A stretch of DNA of 54,139 nt, taken from assembly GCA_052387955.1 (NCBI GenBank), contig JBQTIQ010000048.1, positions 1 to 54,139 on the forward strand, given 5' to 3'. Position 1 is the first letter of the stretch. Each line of letters starts with the position of its first letter. This DNA is from JBQTIQ01 sp052387955. GTDB lineage: Bacteria > Actinomycetota > Acidimicrobiia > Acidimicrobiales > JACDCH01. The translations under genes were made by a program, and so were the position numbers. Under the pieces are notes generated by a model. It saw nothing but the letters and a program-made list of their open reading frames with translations, ran no database searches and was not told the DNA's origin. This document shows, piece after piece, positions 44,829 through 54,139 of the stretch.

Positions 44829-45985
44829 TCAATCGAACAGCAGGATCGACGCGGTGAAGCCGTGGACGAAGGCCCGGCCGCCGACCGGGCCGACCTCGCC
44901 GGCACAGAACATGCCGGCGGTCGCCCCCGACGCCATGGCGTCGACGAGGGCGGCGTCGTGGTCCGGGTGCCGAAGAGGTGCTTGCCCCGGTCGTTGCAGG
45001 TGAACAGCAGGGCCCCCGAGGCCGTCCGGTCGGCGAGCAGCGCCTTGAGGTCCTCATCGGCCGACTCGGCGTCGCGGACCTGGAACTGGACGGTGGTGCC
45101 GACGCTGATCTCGTCGCCAACCGCCAGCGCGGCCCGGTCCTTGATCGCGCCGAGCACGTTGCGCACGAGGAAGTCGCCCCGTTCGTGGTTCTCCTTGCCC
45201 TCGTCCACCACCCGACCGAGGTGCAGGCCGTGGGCCGCCAGGGCACGGTCGGCCTCGCTGAACGAGGTGATCAGCTTCATCAGCTTGGGCAGGGCCGGTT
45301 CGCTGGCCAGCTCTTCGACCAGCGTCCCGTCGGCCTTGGTCACGACCATCGGGTCGCCGATCGGTCGGCATCCCTGGCTGACGATGGCGCTGGTGGCCAC
45401 GCCGGCGGGTAGCAGCACCGCGACGGCCCCGTCCTCGAAGGCGTCTCCGTCGAGCGCCAGCCGATTGCCGCCCGGTGCCCGCGCCGCCGAGGCCATGCCC
45501 CCGACCACCGTGATGCCCGGTGCCCATCGGTGGAGGGCGTCGAGGAACTCCTCGACCGGGAACGTGAACGGGTCGGGCAGCAACACCAGGGCCCGGGGCG
45601 GACCGTGAGGGTCGACGCCGGCCTCGGCCAGTTGCTGAACGGCGAGGTCGGCGTGGCCAGCGGGTAGCCGCAGCGCCACCGGGCGGTCGGCTCCGTCGGC
45701 CCCGTCGAAGCGGGCCGCGAACAGGCTGACGGCGGGCCGCTGCTCCAGCTCACGAGGTCCGCCGACGAAGGAAACGGCGGTGATGGCGGCCAACGCCCGG
45801 GGCTCGAGGACGTCTCGGACGGCGTTGACGGCGGCGTCGAAGGACGCCACGTGGGGAGCCGTCACGAACAGCAGGGCGAGGTCGGGCGCCTCGCCCAACC
45901 GTTGCACCACGCCGTCGGCCGCCGCTCCTGCCGCCTGGACGGCGATCGGGTGTTCGGATGAGGCGACGGCACACGTGGTCGGCAT
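44829..45985 (-). pseudogene. FIST-domain (FIST_N + FIST_C) sensor protein, frameshifted near its 3' end
   Basis: FIST proteins are putative small-ligand sensors. The first ~340 codons are intact: LLFVTAPHVASFDAAVNAV, AVSFVGGPRELE, RALVLLPDPF, VVGGMASAARAPGGNRLAL, SQGCRPIGDPMVVT, FLVRNVLGAIKD and GALLFTCNDRGKHLFG. Between about 44961 and 44972 one base is missing. The expected end is found in the next frame: DHDAALVDAMASGATAG, MFCAGEVGPVGG, FVHGFTASILLFD and a stop at 44829-44831. In the original frame translation runs on through the carboxylesterase. True inactivation or a single sequencing error. ATG 45985 with GGGGG upstream. Confidence 0.75.
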
Positions 45986-46083
45986 CAGGCCCCCGTTGGC
46001 GCAGGTAGACGAGGCGGTCGGCCGGGCCGGGCGCGGCTCCGGTCCGGTCGATCGATCGGACCGAGGGACGGCTCAGGCTAGCT

Positions 46084-46204
46084 GGGGGCTGCGCCCCACG
46101 GCCCCCATCGCCGCCCGGCTCCCTGGCGGTCGCTCGGTCGGCATCTGCTCGGTCCCGGAACTTGTCACAACGTCAAGCCTTCTCGGGACCGAGCAGATCT
46201 AGCG
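46084..46204 (+). repeat. Dispersed inverted-repeat element, copy 3
   Basis: GGGGGCTGCGCCCC, CGCCCGGCTCCCTGGCGGTCG, then arms ATCTGCTCGGTCCCG (46143-46157) and complement (46184-46198) around a 26-nt loop, then CTAGCG. The outermost pair is A-T where copies 1 and 2 have C-G, a compensatory change. It is the main content of the 285-bp gap 45986-46270. Confidence 0.8.
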
Positions 46205-46270
46205 ACGACCGACCTCGCAGGCGTCAGGAGCACAGCGGCGAGCCGTGGCTGTCGGGGCTGGCGCTCGAGC

Positions 46271-47398
46271 TCATCGAGGAAGGCCGAGCACCCGTTCGCC
46301 GAGGATGTTGCGGAGGATCTCGCTGGTCCCGCCCATGATCGTGTACGCCGGCCCGTAGCAGACAGCCCGGGCGGCCCGGCCGCCCAGGCCATGGGTCGCT
46401 CCCCACAGGGTCGCTGCCGGCCCCACCACCCGGGCACAGAACCCGGCCACGCGCTGTTCGAACTCGGTGCAGTAGGCCTTGGTGGCGGCCGAGAACCCGG
46501 CGGGCGCTTGGCCGAGGGTCTCGCGCAGGACGAGGAGGCGGCCGAGGTGGTAGCCGGTCTCGAGCGCGGCAAGCTCCTGGCGCACCATCGGGTCGTCGCC
46601 GTCGACGAGCCCAGAGGCTCGGACGTCGCGGTACAGGGCGTAGTTCGACAGGAGGCGGTCGATGCCGCCCCGTTCGTGTTCCATCTGGCGCATGAGCTGG
46701 CCGAAGGACCCGTTGACCGCGCCGATCAGGTGGTCGGCGGGAACGCGGACGTCGCGGAGGTAGACCTCGCAGAAGTGGGCGTTGGTGGTCATGTCGACGA
46801 TCGGCCGTGCCTCGACGCCCGGCGAGCGCATGTCGAGGACGAACTCGGAGAGGCCGGTGTGGCGGGCGGTGTCGGGATCGGTGCGCGCCACGCAGTAGCA
46901 CCAGTCGGCGAAGGCGGCCCCCGATGTCCACACCTTCTGGCCGTTGACCACCCAGTCGTCGCCGTCGGGTTCGGCCCTGGTCCGCAGCGATGCGACGTCG
47001 CTGCCGGCGTCGGGTTCGCTCATGCCGATGCACCACATCGATTCGCCGGCGATGATGCCTGGCAGCCACCGCCGCCGCTGCTCGGGCGTGCCGTAGCGCA
47101 GCAGGGTCGGCCCCATCTGGCGGTCGGCGAACCACATCGACGCCACCGGTGCGCCGTAGGCGACCAGCGCCTCGTAGACGACGAACCGCTCGAGGGCGCT
47201 GCGGCCGCCGCCGCCCTCGGCCGTCGGCCAGGTCATCCCGATCCAGCGTCGCGCCGCCAGCTCGCGGGCGAAGTCGGGGGAATGCCCGAGGAGCCAAGAG
47301 TCCTCCGGGAGCAGGACGTGCTCGGCGGCCCATCCCCGGGCCAGGGCGCCAGCTTCGTCGCCGAGCGCGACGAGGGCGTCCGGCAGGGCGAAGTCCAT
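46271..47398 (-). CDS. Acyl-CoA dehydrogenase (FadE type)
   Basis: 375 aa. MDFALPDALVALGDEAGAL start, IGMSEPDAGSDVASLRT, WVVNGQKVWTSGA, MRQMEHERGGIDRLL and a C-terminal MGGTSEILRNILGERVLGLP. The residue before GTSE is Gly, not the Glu of short-chain enzymes, so the catalytic base must lie elsewhere, as in other GGTSEI-type members. The ATG shares one base with the stop of the preceding quinone oxidoreductase gene (TGATG), so the two are coupled. Confidence 0.9.
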   Translation of the reverse strand: MDFALPDALVALGDEAGALARGWAAEHVLLPEDSWLLGHSPDFARELAARRWIGMTWPTAEGGGGRSALERFVVYEALVAYGAPVASMWFADRQMGPTLLRYGTPEQRRRWLPGIIAGESMWCIGMSEPDAGSDVASLRTRAEPDGDDWVVNGQKVWTSGAAFADWCYCVARTDPDTARHTGLSEFVLDMRSPGVEARPIVDMTTNAHFCEVYLRDVRVPADHLIGAVNGSFGQLMRQMEHERGGIDRLLSNYALYRDVRASGLVDGDDPMVRQELAALETGYHLGRLLVLRETLGQAPAGFSAATKAYCTEFEQRVAGFCARVVGPAATLWGATHGLGGRAARAVCYGPAYTIMGGTSEILRNILGERVLGLPR

Positions 47399-48336
47399 CA
47401 GTTGACGAGCACGATCTTCCCGAGCTTTCCGCCGGCGGCGAACCGGTCGTAGGCGGCGGCGGCCTCGGCCAGGGGGAACGTCGCCTCGATCGGCGTCGCC
47501 AGCCGTCCTGCCGCCAGCAGCGGCAGTACGTGGCCCTCGACGCCGCGGGCAACGGTCGCCTTCTCCTCCATCGTCCGGCTGCGCAGCACGGAGGCGACGA
47601 TGCGGCCTCTCTTGCCCATCAGCGCACCGAGGTCGATCTCGGCCCGCCGGCCGGCCCCTATGCCGATGACGGCGATGCGCCCCTCGGCGGCCAACGCCTC
47701 GATGTCCCCGGGCAGGTTGGGCCCGCCGACGAGTTCGAGGATGACGTCGAACGGCCCGGCGGCGACGAAATCGCCGGGGTCGACGACGATGGCGCCGAAG
47801 CCGGCGACGGCTTCGCGCCGCGCCGGGTCGCGTACCGTCGCCACCACCGTGGCGCCGGCTGCGGCGCCGAGCTGGACTGCGGCCAGGCCCACGCCGCCGG
47901 CACCGCCGTGTACGCACAGACGGTCGCCCATGGACAGCCCGCACCGGCTGAACATGGCGTCGTAGGCGGTGGTGAAGACCTCGGCGAAGGCCCCCGCCTG
48001 TTCCCAGGGCACGCCCTCGGGTACGGGAAGGGCATGGCGTTCGTGCACCAGGCAGAGCTCGGCCTGGGCGCCGCCGCCGACCACCGCCATGACCCGGTCG
48101 TCGGCGGCGAACCGCCGGGTCTTGGCCCCGGCCGCCACCACCTCGCCGGCGAGCTCGAGGCCGGGGATGTCGGCCGGGCTGCCGGGCGGGGCCGGGTAGC
48201 GCCCCGCCCGCTGGTGCAGGTCGGCACCGTTGAGCCCGGCCGCCCGGACCCGGACCACGAGATCGTCGGTACCCGGTTCGGGGTCGGGGTGTTCCCGCCA
48301 GATCAGCTCGCCGTCGACGATCGTCACCGCATGCAT
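47398..48336 (-). CDS. Zinc-free NADPH:quinone oxidoreductase (MDR superfamily)
   Basis: 312 aa. RAAGLNGADLHQRAGRYPAP, PGLELAGEVVAAG, FTTAYDAMF, nucleotide site HGGAGGVGLAAVQLG, and no structural-zinc cysteines. Matches the PIG3/QOR-like group of medium-chain reductases. Translationally coupled to the acyl-CoA dehydrogenase downstream, which suggests use on an enoyl- or quinone-type product of the same pathway, though this is not proven. TAGGAT seven nt before the ATG. Confidence 0.88.
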   Translation of the reverse strand: MHAVTIVDGELIWREHPDPEPGTDDLVVRVRAAGLNGADLHQRAGRYPAPPGSPADIPGLELAGEVVAAGAKTRRFAADDRVMAVVGGGAQAELCLVHERHALPVPEGVPWEQAGAFAEVFTTAYDAMFSRCGLSMGDRLCVHGGAGGVGLAAVQLGAAAGATVVATVRDPARREAVAGFGAIVVDPGDFVAAGPFDVILELVGGPNLPGDIEALAAEGRIAVIGIGAGRRAEIDLGALMGKRGRIVASVLRSRTMEEKATVARGVEGHVLPLLAAGRLATPIEATFPLAEAAAAYDRFAAGGKLGKIVLVN

Positions 48337-48411
48337 CGACGGGATCCTACGGACCTGCTGAGGGCCCTACCGTCCTGGTCGGACCGGTAGGAGGGGTTGG
48401 TGCCGGGTTGC

Positions 48412-49680
48412 TCAGCGCTCGGCGACGGGCACGTAGTCGCGCACCTTGATGCCGGTGTACAGCTGCCGGGGCCGGGCGATCTTGGCGTCCTGTTCGAGCT
48501 GCTCCTCCCAGTGCGCCAGCCAGCCGGCGGCACGGGGGATGGCGAACAGCACGGTGAACATTTCGATGGGGAAGCCGAGCGCCTGGTAGATGAGCCCCGA
48601 GTAGAAGTCGACGTTGGGGTAGAGCTTGCGGCTGGTGAAGTACTCGTCGCTGAGGGCCACCTCCTCGAGCTTCATGGCGATGTCGAGCAGGCGGTTCTTG
48701 CCGGTGACGGCGAGCACCTCGTCGGCCGCCTCCTTGATGATCGTCGCCCGGGGGTCGTAGTTCTTGTAGACCCGGTGCCCGAAGCCCTGGAGCCGGCCGT
48801 GGCCCTCCTTGACCGCCTGGACGAAGGCAGGCACCTCGTCGAGGGTGCCGATCTCGTTGAGCATCTTGATGACGGCTTCGTTGGCGCCCCCGTGGCGAGG
48901 GCCGTAGAGGGCGGCGGCGGCGGCCGAGGCGGCGACGTAGGGATCGGCATGGGCCGAGCCCACCGTGCGCATAGCGGTCGTCCCGCAGTTCTGCTCGTGG
49001 TCGGCGTGGAGGATGAAGAGCAGGTCGAGCGCCTTGGCCAGCCGGGGGTCGTCGTAGGGGACGTGGTCCAGGGGCGAGAACATCATGTTGAGGAAGTTCT
49101 CGGTGAAGGTCTTGGTGTTGTCGGGGTACACGAAGGGCATCCCGACGCTGAAGCGGTGACAGCAGGCCGCCAAGGTGGGCATCTTGGCGATGAGCCGCAC
49201 GATCTGGCGGTGCCGGACCGCGGGGTCGGTGATCTGCTTGGCGTCGAGGTAGAACGTCGAAAGTGCGGCGACCGCCGACACCAGCATCCCCATGGGGTGG
49301 GCGTCGTGGTGGAACCCCTCCATGAACCGCTTGCGCACGTTCTCGTGGATGAACGTGTGGAAGGTGATGTCGTGGGTCCACCGCTCGTACTCCTGCGCCG
49401 TCGGCAGCTCGCCATGGATCAGCAGGTAGGCCACCTCGAGGTAGGTGGACTGTGCCGCCAGCTGTTCGATGGGGTAGCCGCGGTAGCGAAGGATCCCGTT
49501 CTCGCCGTCGAGCTCGGTGATCGCGCTCGAGCATGCCGCGGTGGTCATGAAGGCCGGGTCGTAGAACCAGATCCCGGGCAGGTGCTTGCGCCACGAGTCG
49601 GCGTCGACCCCACCATCGACGATGGGTACCTCGAAGGATTCGCCGGACCGGTTGTCGGTGATCGTGATGGAGTCAGCCAC
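48412..49680 (-). CDS. gltA: Citrate synthase
   Basis: 422 aa, hexameric type II length. Active-site histidines in LHADHEQNCGTT and FGHRVYKNYDPR, aspartate in NVDFYSGLIYQ, plus RYRGYPIEQLA and YGPRHGGANEAV. The start is GTG at 49680, with TAGTTT seven nt upstream and no ribosome binding site. It lies 75 bp after the quinone oxidoreductase start region on the same strand. Three 89-bp tandem repeats fill its upstream region. Confidence 0.95.
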   Translation of the reverse strand: MADSITITDNRSGESFEVPIVDGGVDADSWRKHLPGIWFYDPAFMTTAACSSAITELDGENGILRYRGYPIEQLAAQSTYLEVAYLLIHGELPTAQEYERWTHDITFHTFIHENVRKRFMEGFHHDAHPMGMLVSAVAALSTFYLDAKQITDPAVRHRQIVRLIAKMPTLAACCHRFSVGMPFVYPDNTKTFTENFLNMMFSPLDHVPYDDPRLAKALDLLFILHADHEQNCGTTAMRTVGSAHADPYVAASAAAAALYGPRHGGANEAVIKMLNEIGTLDEVPAFVQAVKEGHGRLQGFGHRVYKNYDPRATIIKEAADEVLAVTGKNRLLDIAMKLEEVALSDEYFTSRKLYPNVDFYSGLIYQALGFPIEMFTVLFAIPRAAGWLAHWEEQLEQDAKIARPRQLYTGIKVRDYVPVAER

Positions 49681-49702
49681 GCCCCGAAAACTACCGGCCC
49701 AG

Positions 49703-49948
49703 CCACCGGTGCGAGCGCCGTAGCGCCAGCGAAGGCGCGGTCAGGAGCGGCTTGCGTGGCCGGGCCTGCGGCGTTCCAGGTTTGGTGTGCCCCACCGTTG
49801 CGAGCGCCGTAGCGCCAGCGAAGGCGCGGTCAGGAGCTGTCTGGGTGGCTGGGCCTGCGGCGTTCCAGGGTTGGTGTGCCCCACCGTTGCGAGCGCCGTA
49901 GCGCCAGCGAAGGCGCGGTCAGGAGCGGCCTGCGTGGCCGGGGAACGC
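49703..49948 (-). repeat. Dispersed ~66-bp element, locus C, as three 89-bp tandem units
   Basis: Units begin at 49703, 49792 and 49881 with CCACCG(G/T)TGCGAGCGCCG and TAGCGCCAGCGAAGGCGCGG. The first two end in GGCGTTCCAGG-TTGGTGTGCC; the third ends in the canonical GCGTGGCCGGGGAACGC two bp from the stop codon of the carboxyltransferase gene. Units 1 and 2 are close to identical. No gene is seen in this stretch. Confidence 0.85.
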
Positions 49949-49950
49949 GA

Positions 49951-51294
<1,344 letters not shown>

Positions 51295-51363
51295 CGGCCG
51301 TCCGACCCCGTCGATCAGGGCCCGGTTACCCGAGCGGGCCCTGTCGGCCCGGTCACGTCGGCA

Positions 51364-52293
51364 TCAACCGACCGACCTGACCGCACCCGCGGGACAGATG
51401 CCGGGCTGTTCGGCCGCCTCACCGGTGACGATCTCGTGCAGCAAGCGGATGAGCGCACGGGTGGCGGCCGAAGGAAGGGCCCGTCGCCGTCGGGCCAGCC
51501 CCACGGTGCGGCCGGTGACGCCCTTGATCGGTACCACCCGCCACCGACCGGTGAGCCAGCGAGGGGCGGCGGAGGCGGGCAGTACGGCGGCGCCGAAACC
51601 GCCGAAGGCGAGCGACGCCACCAGGCGCATGCCGTCGACCTCGGCCTTGACCCGCAGCTCGATGCCTGCCGCTCGGGCCTGGGTGTCGAGGTCGTCGCGG
51701 AACGCGGTGCCCGGCGGCTCGAGGAGCAGTTCGTGCCCGTCCAGGTCGCGCAGCTCGATGCTCGAGCGACCGGCGAGGGGATGGTCGTCGGGGGCGACCA
51801 GGACGAGGTCCTCCTCGAAGAGCACCACGGTGTCGACCTCGGGGTCATCGGTGGGTAGGGCGAGCACGGCCAGGTCGATCTGTCCCGAGGCGACCTGGGG
51901 CAACAGGAGGGTGGTGGTGGCGTCGACGACGGTCACGTCCACCGCGGGATAGCCGTCGCCCATGGTCTGCAGCAGTCGGGGCACCAGCCACCGCGCCGTG
52001 GTGCCGATGACCCCGATGCGCACCTTGCCAGAGACCTCGTCGCGCAGTGCCGCCATGTCCGAGACCAGGGCCTCTAGCTCGCGTTGGATCCGCCGGGCGC
52101 GGCCGACCACGGCTTCGCCCTCTTCGGTCAGGCGGCCTGAACGGCGGTCGACCAGCGTTACCGAGAGCTCGCGCTCGAGGTTGGCGACGTGGGTGGAGAC
52201 GTTGGACTGCACCGTGTGCAACGCCCGGGCCGCGGCCGAGAACGACGAATGGTCGGCCACCGCCACCATGGCACCGAGCTGGCGTAGGTCCAT
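51364..52293 (-). CDS. LysR-type transcriptional regulator
   Basis: 309 aa from ATG 52293 (MDLRQLGAMVAVADHSSF); a TTG nine bases upstream is possible. Winged HTH: FSAAARALHTVQSNVSTHVANLE, then LTEEGEAVVGRARRI. The co-inducer domain follows (about 90-295). Its target is unknown. It is 69 bp upstream of the carboxyltransferase gene on the same strand and divergent from the 6C-type RNA. CTGT-TGG-ACAG (52325-52335), a small palindrome between them, is a candidate operator. Confidence 0.88.
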   Translation of the reverse strand: MDLRQLGAMVAVADHSSFSAAARALHTVQSNVSTHVANLERELSVTLVDRRSGRLTEEGEAVVGRARRIQRELEALVSDMAALRDEVSGKVRIGVIGTTARWLVPRLLQTMGDGYPAVDVTVVDATTTLLLPQVASGQIDLAVLALPTDDPEVDTVVLFEEDLVLVAPDDHPLAGRSSIELRDLDGHELLLEPPGTAFRDDLDTQARAAGIELRVKAEVDGMRLVASLAFGGFGAAVLPASAAPRWLTGRWRVVPIKGVTGRTVGLARRRRALPSAATRALIRLLHEIVTGEAAEQPGICPAGAVRSVG

Positions 52294-52359
52294 CGGATCC
52301 AATGATGACAGCTATCGCCGGAAACTGTTGGACAGATCTGCGGTCGGTACGTCATAGTG

Positions 52360-52500
52360 ACCCTTGCAATCACATATGCCGGGCAGTCGGTCCCCCCCCG
52401 ACGTCCGAGCTGGGCCGGGACGACGGTTCATCTCCTTCCGTCGTCGCACGCCAAGAGAAAGGACCGGCAGCCCCCTTGCCGGTCCTTTCTTCGTTTTTGT
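52360..52500 (+). ncRNA. Candidate 6C-type small RNA with intrinsic terminator
   Basis: Three hairpins in a row without an ORF. GTCGG-TCCCCCC-CCGAC (52386-52402), whose loop holds six C residues. GACGACGG / CCGTCGTC (52419-52445). AGAAAGGACCGGCA / TGCCGGTCCTTTCT (52456-52490) with loop GCCCCCT and tail TCGTTTTTGTC, a true intrinsic terminator. C-rich hairpin loops define the actinobacterial 6C RNA. The gene downstream is a HAD-IB phosphatase, as for the M. tuberculosis 6C RNA (B11) next to Rv3661. Possible promoter: TTGGAC (52328) and CATAGT (52353). Ends are approximate. Confidence 0.75.
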
Positions 52501-52502
52501 CA

Positions 52503-52586
52503 GCGTTCCCCGGCCACGCAGGCCGGGCTTGGCCGCTCCTGCGCGGGCGCTCCGTCGCTCGTGTTGTTGTCGGCGTTCCCCGGCCA
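52503..52586 (+). repeat. Dispersed ~66-bp element, locus D
   Basis: GCGTTCCCCGGCCACGCAGG at 52503, GCGGGCGCTCCGTCGCTCG to 52561, then a second partial GCGTTCCCCGGCC at 52573. Placed directly after the U-tail of the 6C-type terminator, as locus B is placed after the phasin terminator. Confidence 0.75.
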
Positions 52587-52629
52587 GCTCACAGCCTGCA
52601 GGGTCGGGGAAGGCAGGTAGCTTCACAGG

Positions 52630-54006
52630 ATGGGCCGGGAGGCGGTGTTCTTCGATCTGGACCGGACGCTGTTGCGTGGCGCCAGCGGGCCGGTCATCGG
52701 CGAGGCGCTGCGCGAGGTCGGGCTCCTCCGGCGGCGGGTCCCGGGCGAGAGCCTCGTGTACCGGACCTACGACCTGTTCGGGGAATCGCGGGCGACGATG
52801 GCCGCCACCCGGGCCGCCGCCCGGCTCGCCCGCGGCTGGTCGGCGGACAAAGCCCAGGAAGCGGGCCGGTTGGCGGCGGAGGCACTGTCCGCCGCGGTGC
52901 AGCCCATGGCCAGGCCCATCATCGCCGAGCACCATGCCGCCGGCCGCCCGGTGGTGCTGGCCACGACGACCCCCTACGACATGGTGCGACCGTTGGCCCA
53001 GGCGGTCGGCCTGGACGACGTGATCGCCACCCGCTACGGCGTCGGCGACGGTGCTTACGACGGCACCATCGACGGGCATTTCGTCTGGGGCAAGGGAAAG
53101 CTGAAGGCGGTCAACGAATGGGCCGCCGCCCACGGCGTGTCGGTGGCCGACTCGTGGGCGTACTCCGACAGCGTCTACGACATCCCGCTGCTTTCGGCCG
53201 TGGCCCACCCCCACGCGGTGAACCCCGACCTGCGGCTCCTGGCCCAGGCCAAGCTCCGACGGTGGCCGGTGCTGCACCTCGACGCCCCCCCCGGCGTGCC
53301 CAAGCTGTTCGGCGTCGAGCCCCAGCAGGCGATGCTGACCGCAGCCCACCCGGTCTTCGTCCCCTACGCCCGCTTCGACATCACCGGGGCGGCCAACATC
53401 CCCGAGGCCGGCCCGGCCATCGTGTGCGCCAACCATCGCTCCTACTTCGACTTCCTGGCCATCGGGATGGCTCTGGCCGAGCGGGGGCGACCGGTGCGGT
53501 TCCTGGGGAAACGCGAGCTGTTCGACGCTCCCGTCGTGGGCCAGTTGGTGCGGGCGCTGGGAGGGATCCCGGTCGACCGGGGCTCGGGGTCGGACTCGCC
53601 CCTCAAGGCCGCCGCCGCCGCCCTCGACGCCGGCCAGCTGGTGGTGGTCATGCCCCAGGGCACCATCCCCCGGGGGCACGACTTCTTCGAGCCGACGCTC
53701 AAGGGCCGCAAGGGCGCCGCCCGCCTGGCCGCCATGACCGGGGCGCCGATCGTCCCCGTCGGCATGTGGGGCACCGAGAAGGTGTGGCCCCGCTCGGCGA
53801 GGGTGCCGTCGGTGTGGAACGTCCTGCGCCCGCCCCCGGTCACCATCCAGGTCGGGGAGGCCTTCGACCTCGACGGCGAAGACCTGGTCGCCGATACGGA
53901 GGCCATCATGGCCGCCATCGTCGACCTCTTGCCGCCGGTGGCCCGCCGGCGTCGTCGGCCCACCTCTAGCGAGCTGGCCCGGACCTTTCCTCCTGGCCAC
54001 AGCTGA
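52630..54006 (+). CDS. HAD-IB phosphatase / PlsC-type acyltransferase fusion
   Basis: 458 aa. Residues 1-200 are a HAD-IB hydrolase: nucleophile block FFDLDRTLLRGAS, ATTTPYDMV, and the metal-binding aspartates in AYSDSVYDIPLL. Residues ~225-430 are a glycerolipid acyltransferase with the HX4D motif in CANHRSYFDF, GKRELFDAP, VDRGSGSD and PQGTIPRG (usual EGT is QGT). Such fusions can acylate lysophosphatidate and dephosphorylate a lipid or serine-type phosphate. TAGCTT six nt before the ATG suggests a leaderless mRNA. Confidence 0.9.
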   Translation: MGREAVFFDLDRTLLRGASGPVIGEALREVGLLRRRVPGESLVYRTYDLFGESRATMAATRAAARLARGWSADKAQEAGRLAAEALSAAVQPMARPIIAEHHAAGRPVVLATTTPYDMVRPLAQAVGLDDVIATRYGVGDGAYDGTIDGHFVWGKGKLKAVNEWAAAHGVSVADSWAYSDSVYDIPLLSAVAHPHAVNPDLRLLAQAKLRRWPVLHLDAPPGVPKLFGVEPQQAMLTAAHPVFVPYARFDITGAANIPEAGPAIVCANHRSYFDFLAIGMALAERGRPVRFLGKRELFDAPVVGQLVRALGGIPVDRGSGSDSPLKAAAAALDAGQLVVVMPQGTIPRGHDFFEPTLKGRKGAARLAAMTGAPIVPVGMWGTEKVWPRSARVPSVWNVLRPPPVTIQVGEAFDLDGEDLVADTEAIMAAIVDLLPPVARRRRRPTSSELARTFPPGHS

Positions 54007-54027
54007 CGTCCGCACCAGCGCGGCAGG

Positions 54028-54139
54028 TCACGCCGCGTAGGCGCGGGCAACCTCCATCCCGATGACCTCGGGCATGCCGACCGGCTCAGGGCCGAGCGTC
54101 CGGGCCAGGGCCGGGCCGAGCCGCTCGGTCAGGAAACGG
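54028..54139 (-). CDS. 3' end of an unidentified gene
   Basis: Only the last 36 codons are in the window, ending VGMPEVIGMEVARAYAA and a TGA at 54028-54030; before it reads RFLTERLGPALAR. The frame is open to the edge with normal actinobacterial codon use. Too short to assign. Converges with the HAD-acyltransferase gene, 21 bp apart. Confidence 0.5.
   Translation of the reverse strand, partial: RFLTERLGPALARTLGPEPVGMPEVIGMEVARAYAA

Noticed and set aside
43244..45985. A single 913-aa FIST-carboxylesterase fusion protein
   Set aside because: The join is a stretch of nonsense-like residues, the true FIST C-terminus is in the next frame, and the carboxylesterase has its own promoter hexamer and GTG.
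49703..49948. CRISPR array or coding repeat region
   Set aside because: 89-bp units are near-identical throughout with no variable spacer, and the family also occurs as single copies elsewhere.

Overview
The window is chromosomal DNA of a very GC-rich actinobacterium. Gene content (LpdA-like quinone reductase, F420-type PPOX protein, DUF4394/CWB2 surface proteins, FetAB, fused E1 alpha-beta dehydrogenase, 6C-type RNA) would fit a member of the Acidimicrobiia, but that placement is inference. Coding density is high. Many genes show no Shine-Dalgarno sequence and instead carry a TANNNT hexamer 6-10 nt before the start codon, which suggests leaderless mRNAs are common here.

Layout. 0.1-5.0 kb: a DUF2142 membrane protein, a secreted SpoIID/LytB-type protein with an FG-GAP-like tail, and a small PPOX flavoprotein. 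5.0-14.2 kb: meaB and methylmalonyl-CoA mutase on the minus strand, separated by three tandem plus-strand paralogues (signal peptide, DUF4394, three CWB2 repeats). The third paralogue is broken by four frameshifts. 14.4-19.1 kb: FetA/FetB-type exporter, an LpdA-like flavoprotein and a TadE/G-like anchored protein. 19.3-25.4 kb: biotin carboxylase/BCCP divergent from biotin ligase, pabC-pabB, an acyl-CoA dehydrogenase. 25.6-32.7 kb: a surface-polysaccharide cluster (UDP-glucose dehydrogenase, UDP-glucuronate decarboxylase, three glycosyltransferases, a nucleotide-sugar epimerase). 32.9-38.0 kb: a phasin-like protein, LigB-type dioxygenase, DUF4395, a conserved hypothetical, a CYTH-CHAD polyphosphate-binding protein and an orphan ParA. 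38.2-51.3 kb: fused 2-oxoacid dehydrogenase E1, threonine ammonia-lyase, M20 peptidase, carboxylesterase, a frameshifted FIST sensor gene, acyl-CoA dehydrogenase, quinone oxidoreductase, citrate synthase and a carboxyltransferase subunit. 51.4-54.1 kb: a LysR regulator, a candidate 6C RNA, a HAD-acyltransferase fusion and the end of an unknown gene.

Metabolic theme: threonine ammonia-lyase (2-oxobutyrate), E1, acyl-CoA dehydrogenases, biotin carboxylase plus carboxyltransferase, methylmalonyl-CoA mutase with its MeaB chaperone, and citrate synthase can be joined into amino-acid/odd-chain acyl-CoA catabolism through propionyl-CoA to succinyl-CoA. The genes are not one operon.

The most unusual non-coding content is several dispersed repeat families: a ~130-bp element with a 15-bp inverted repeat around a 26-nt loop (three copies, one with a compensatory stem change), a ~66-bp element starting GCGTTCCCCGGCCACGC at four loci, and a GC-rich element that lies both between genes and inside a glycosyltransferase reading frame.
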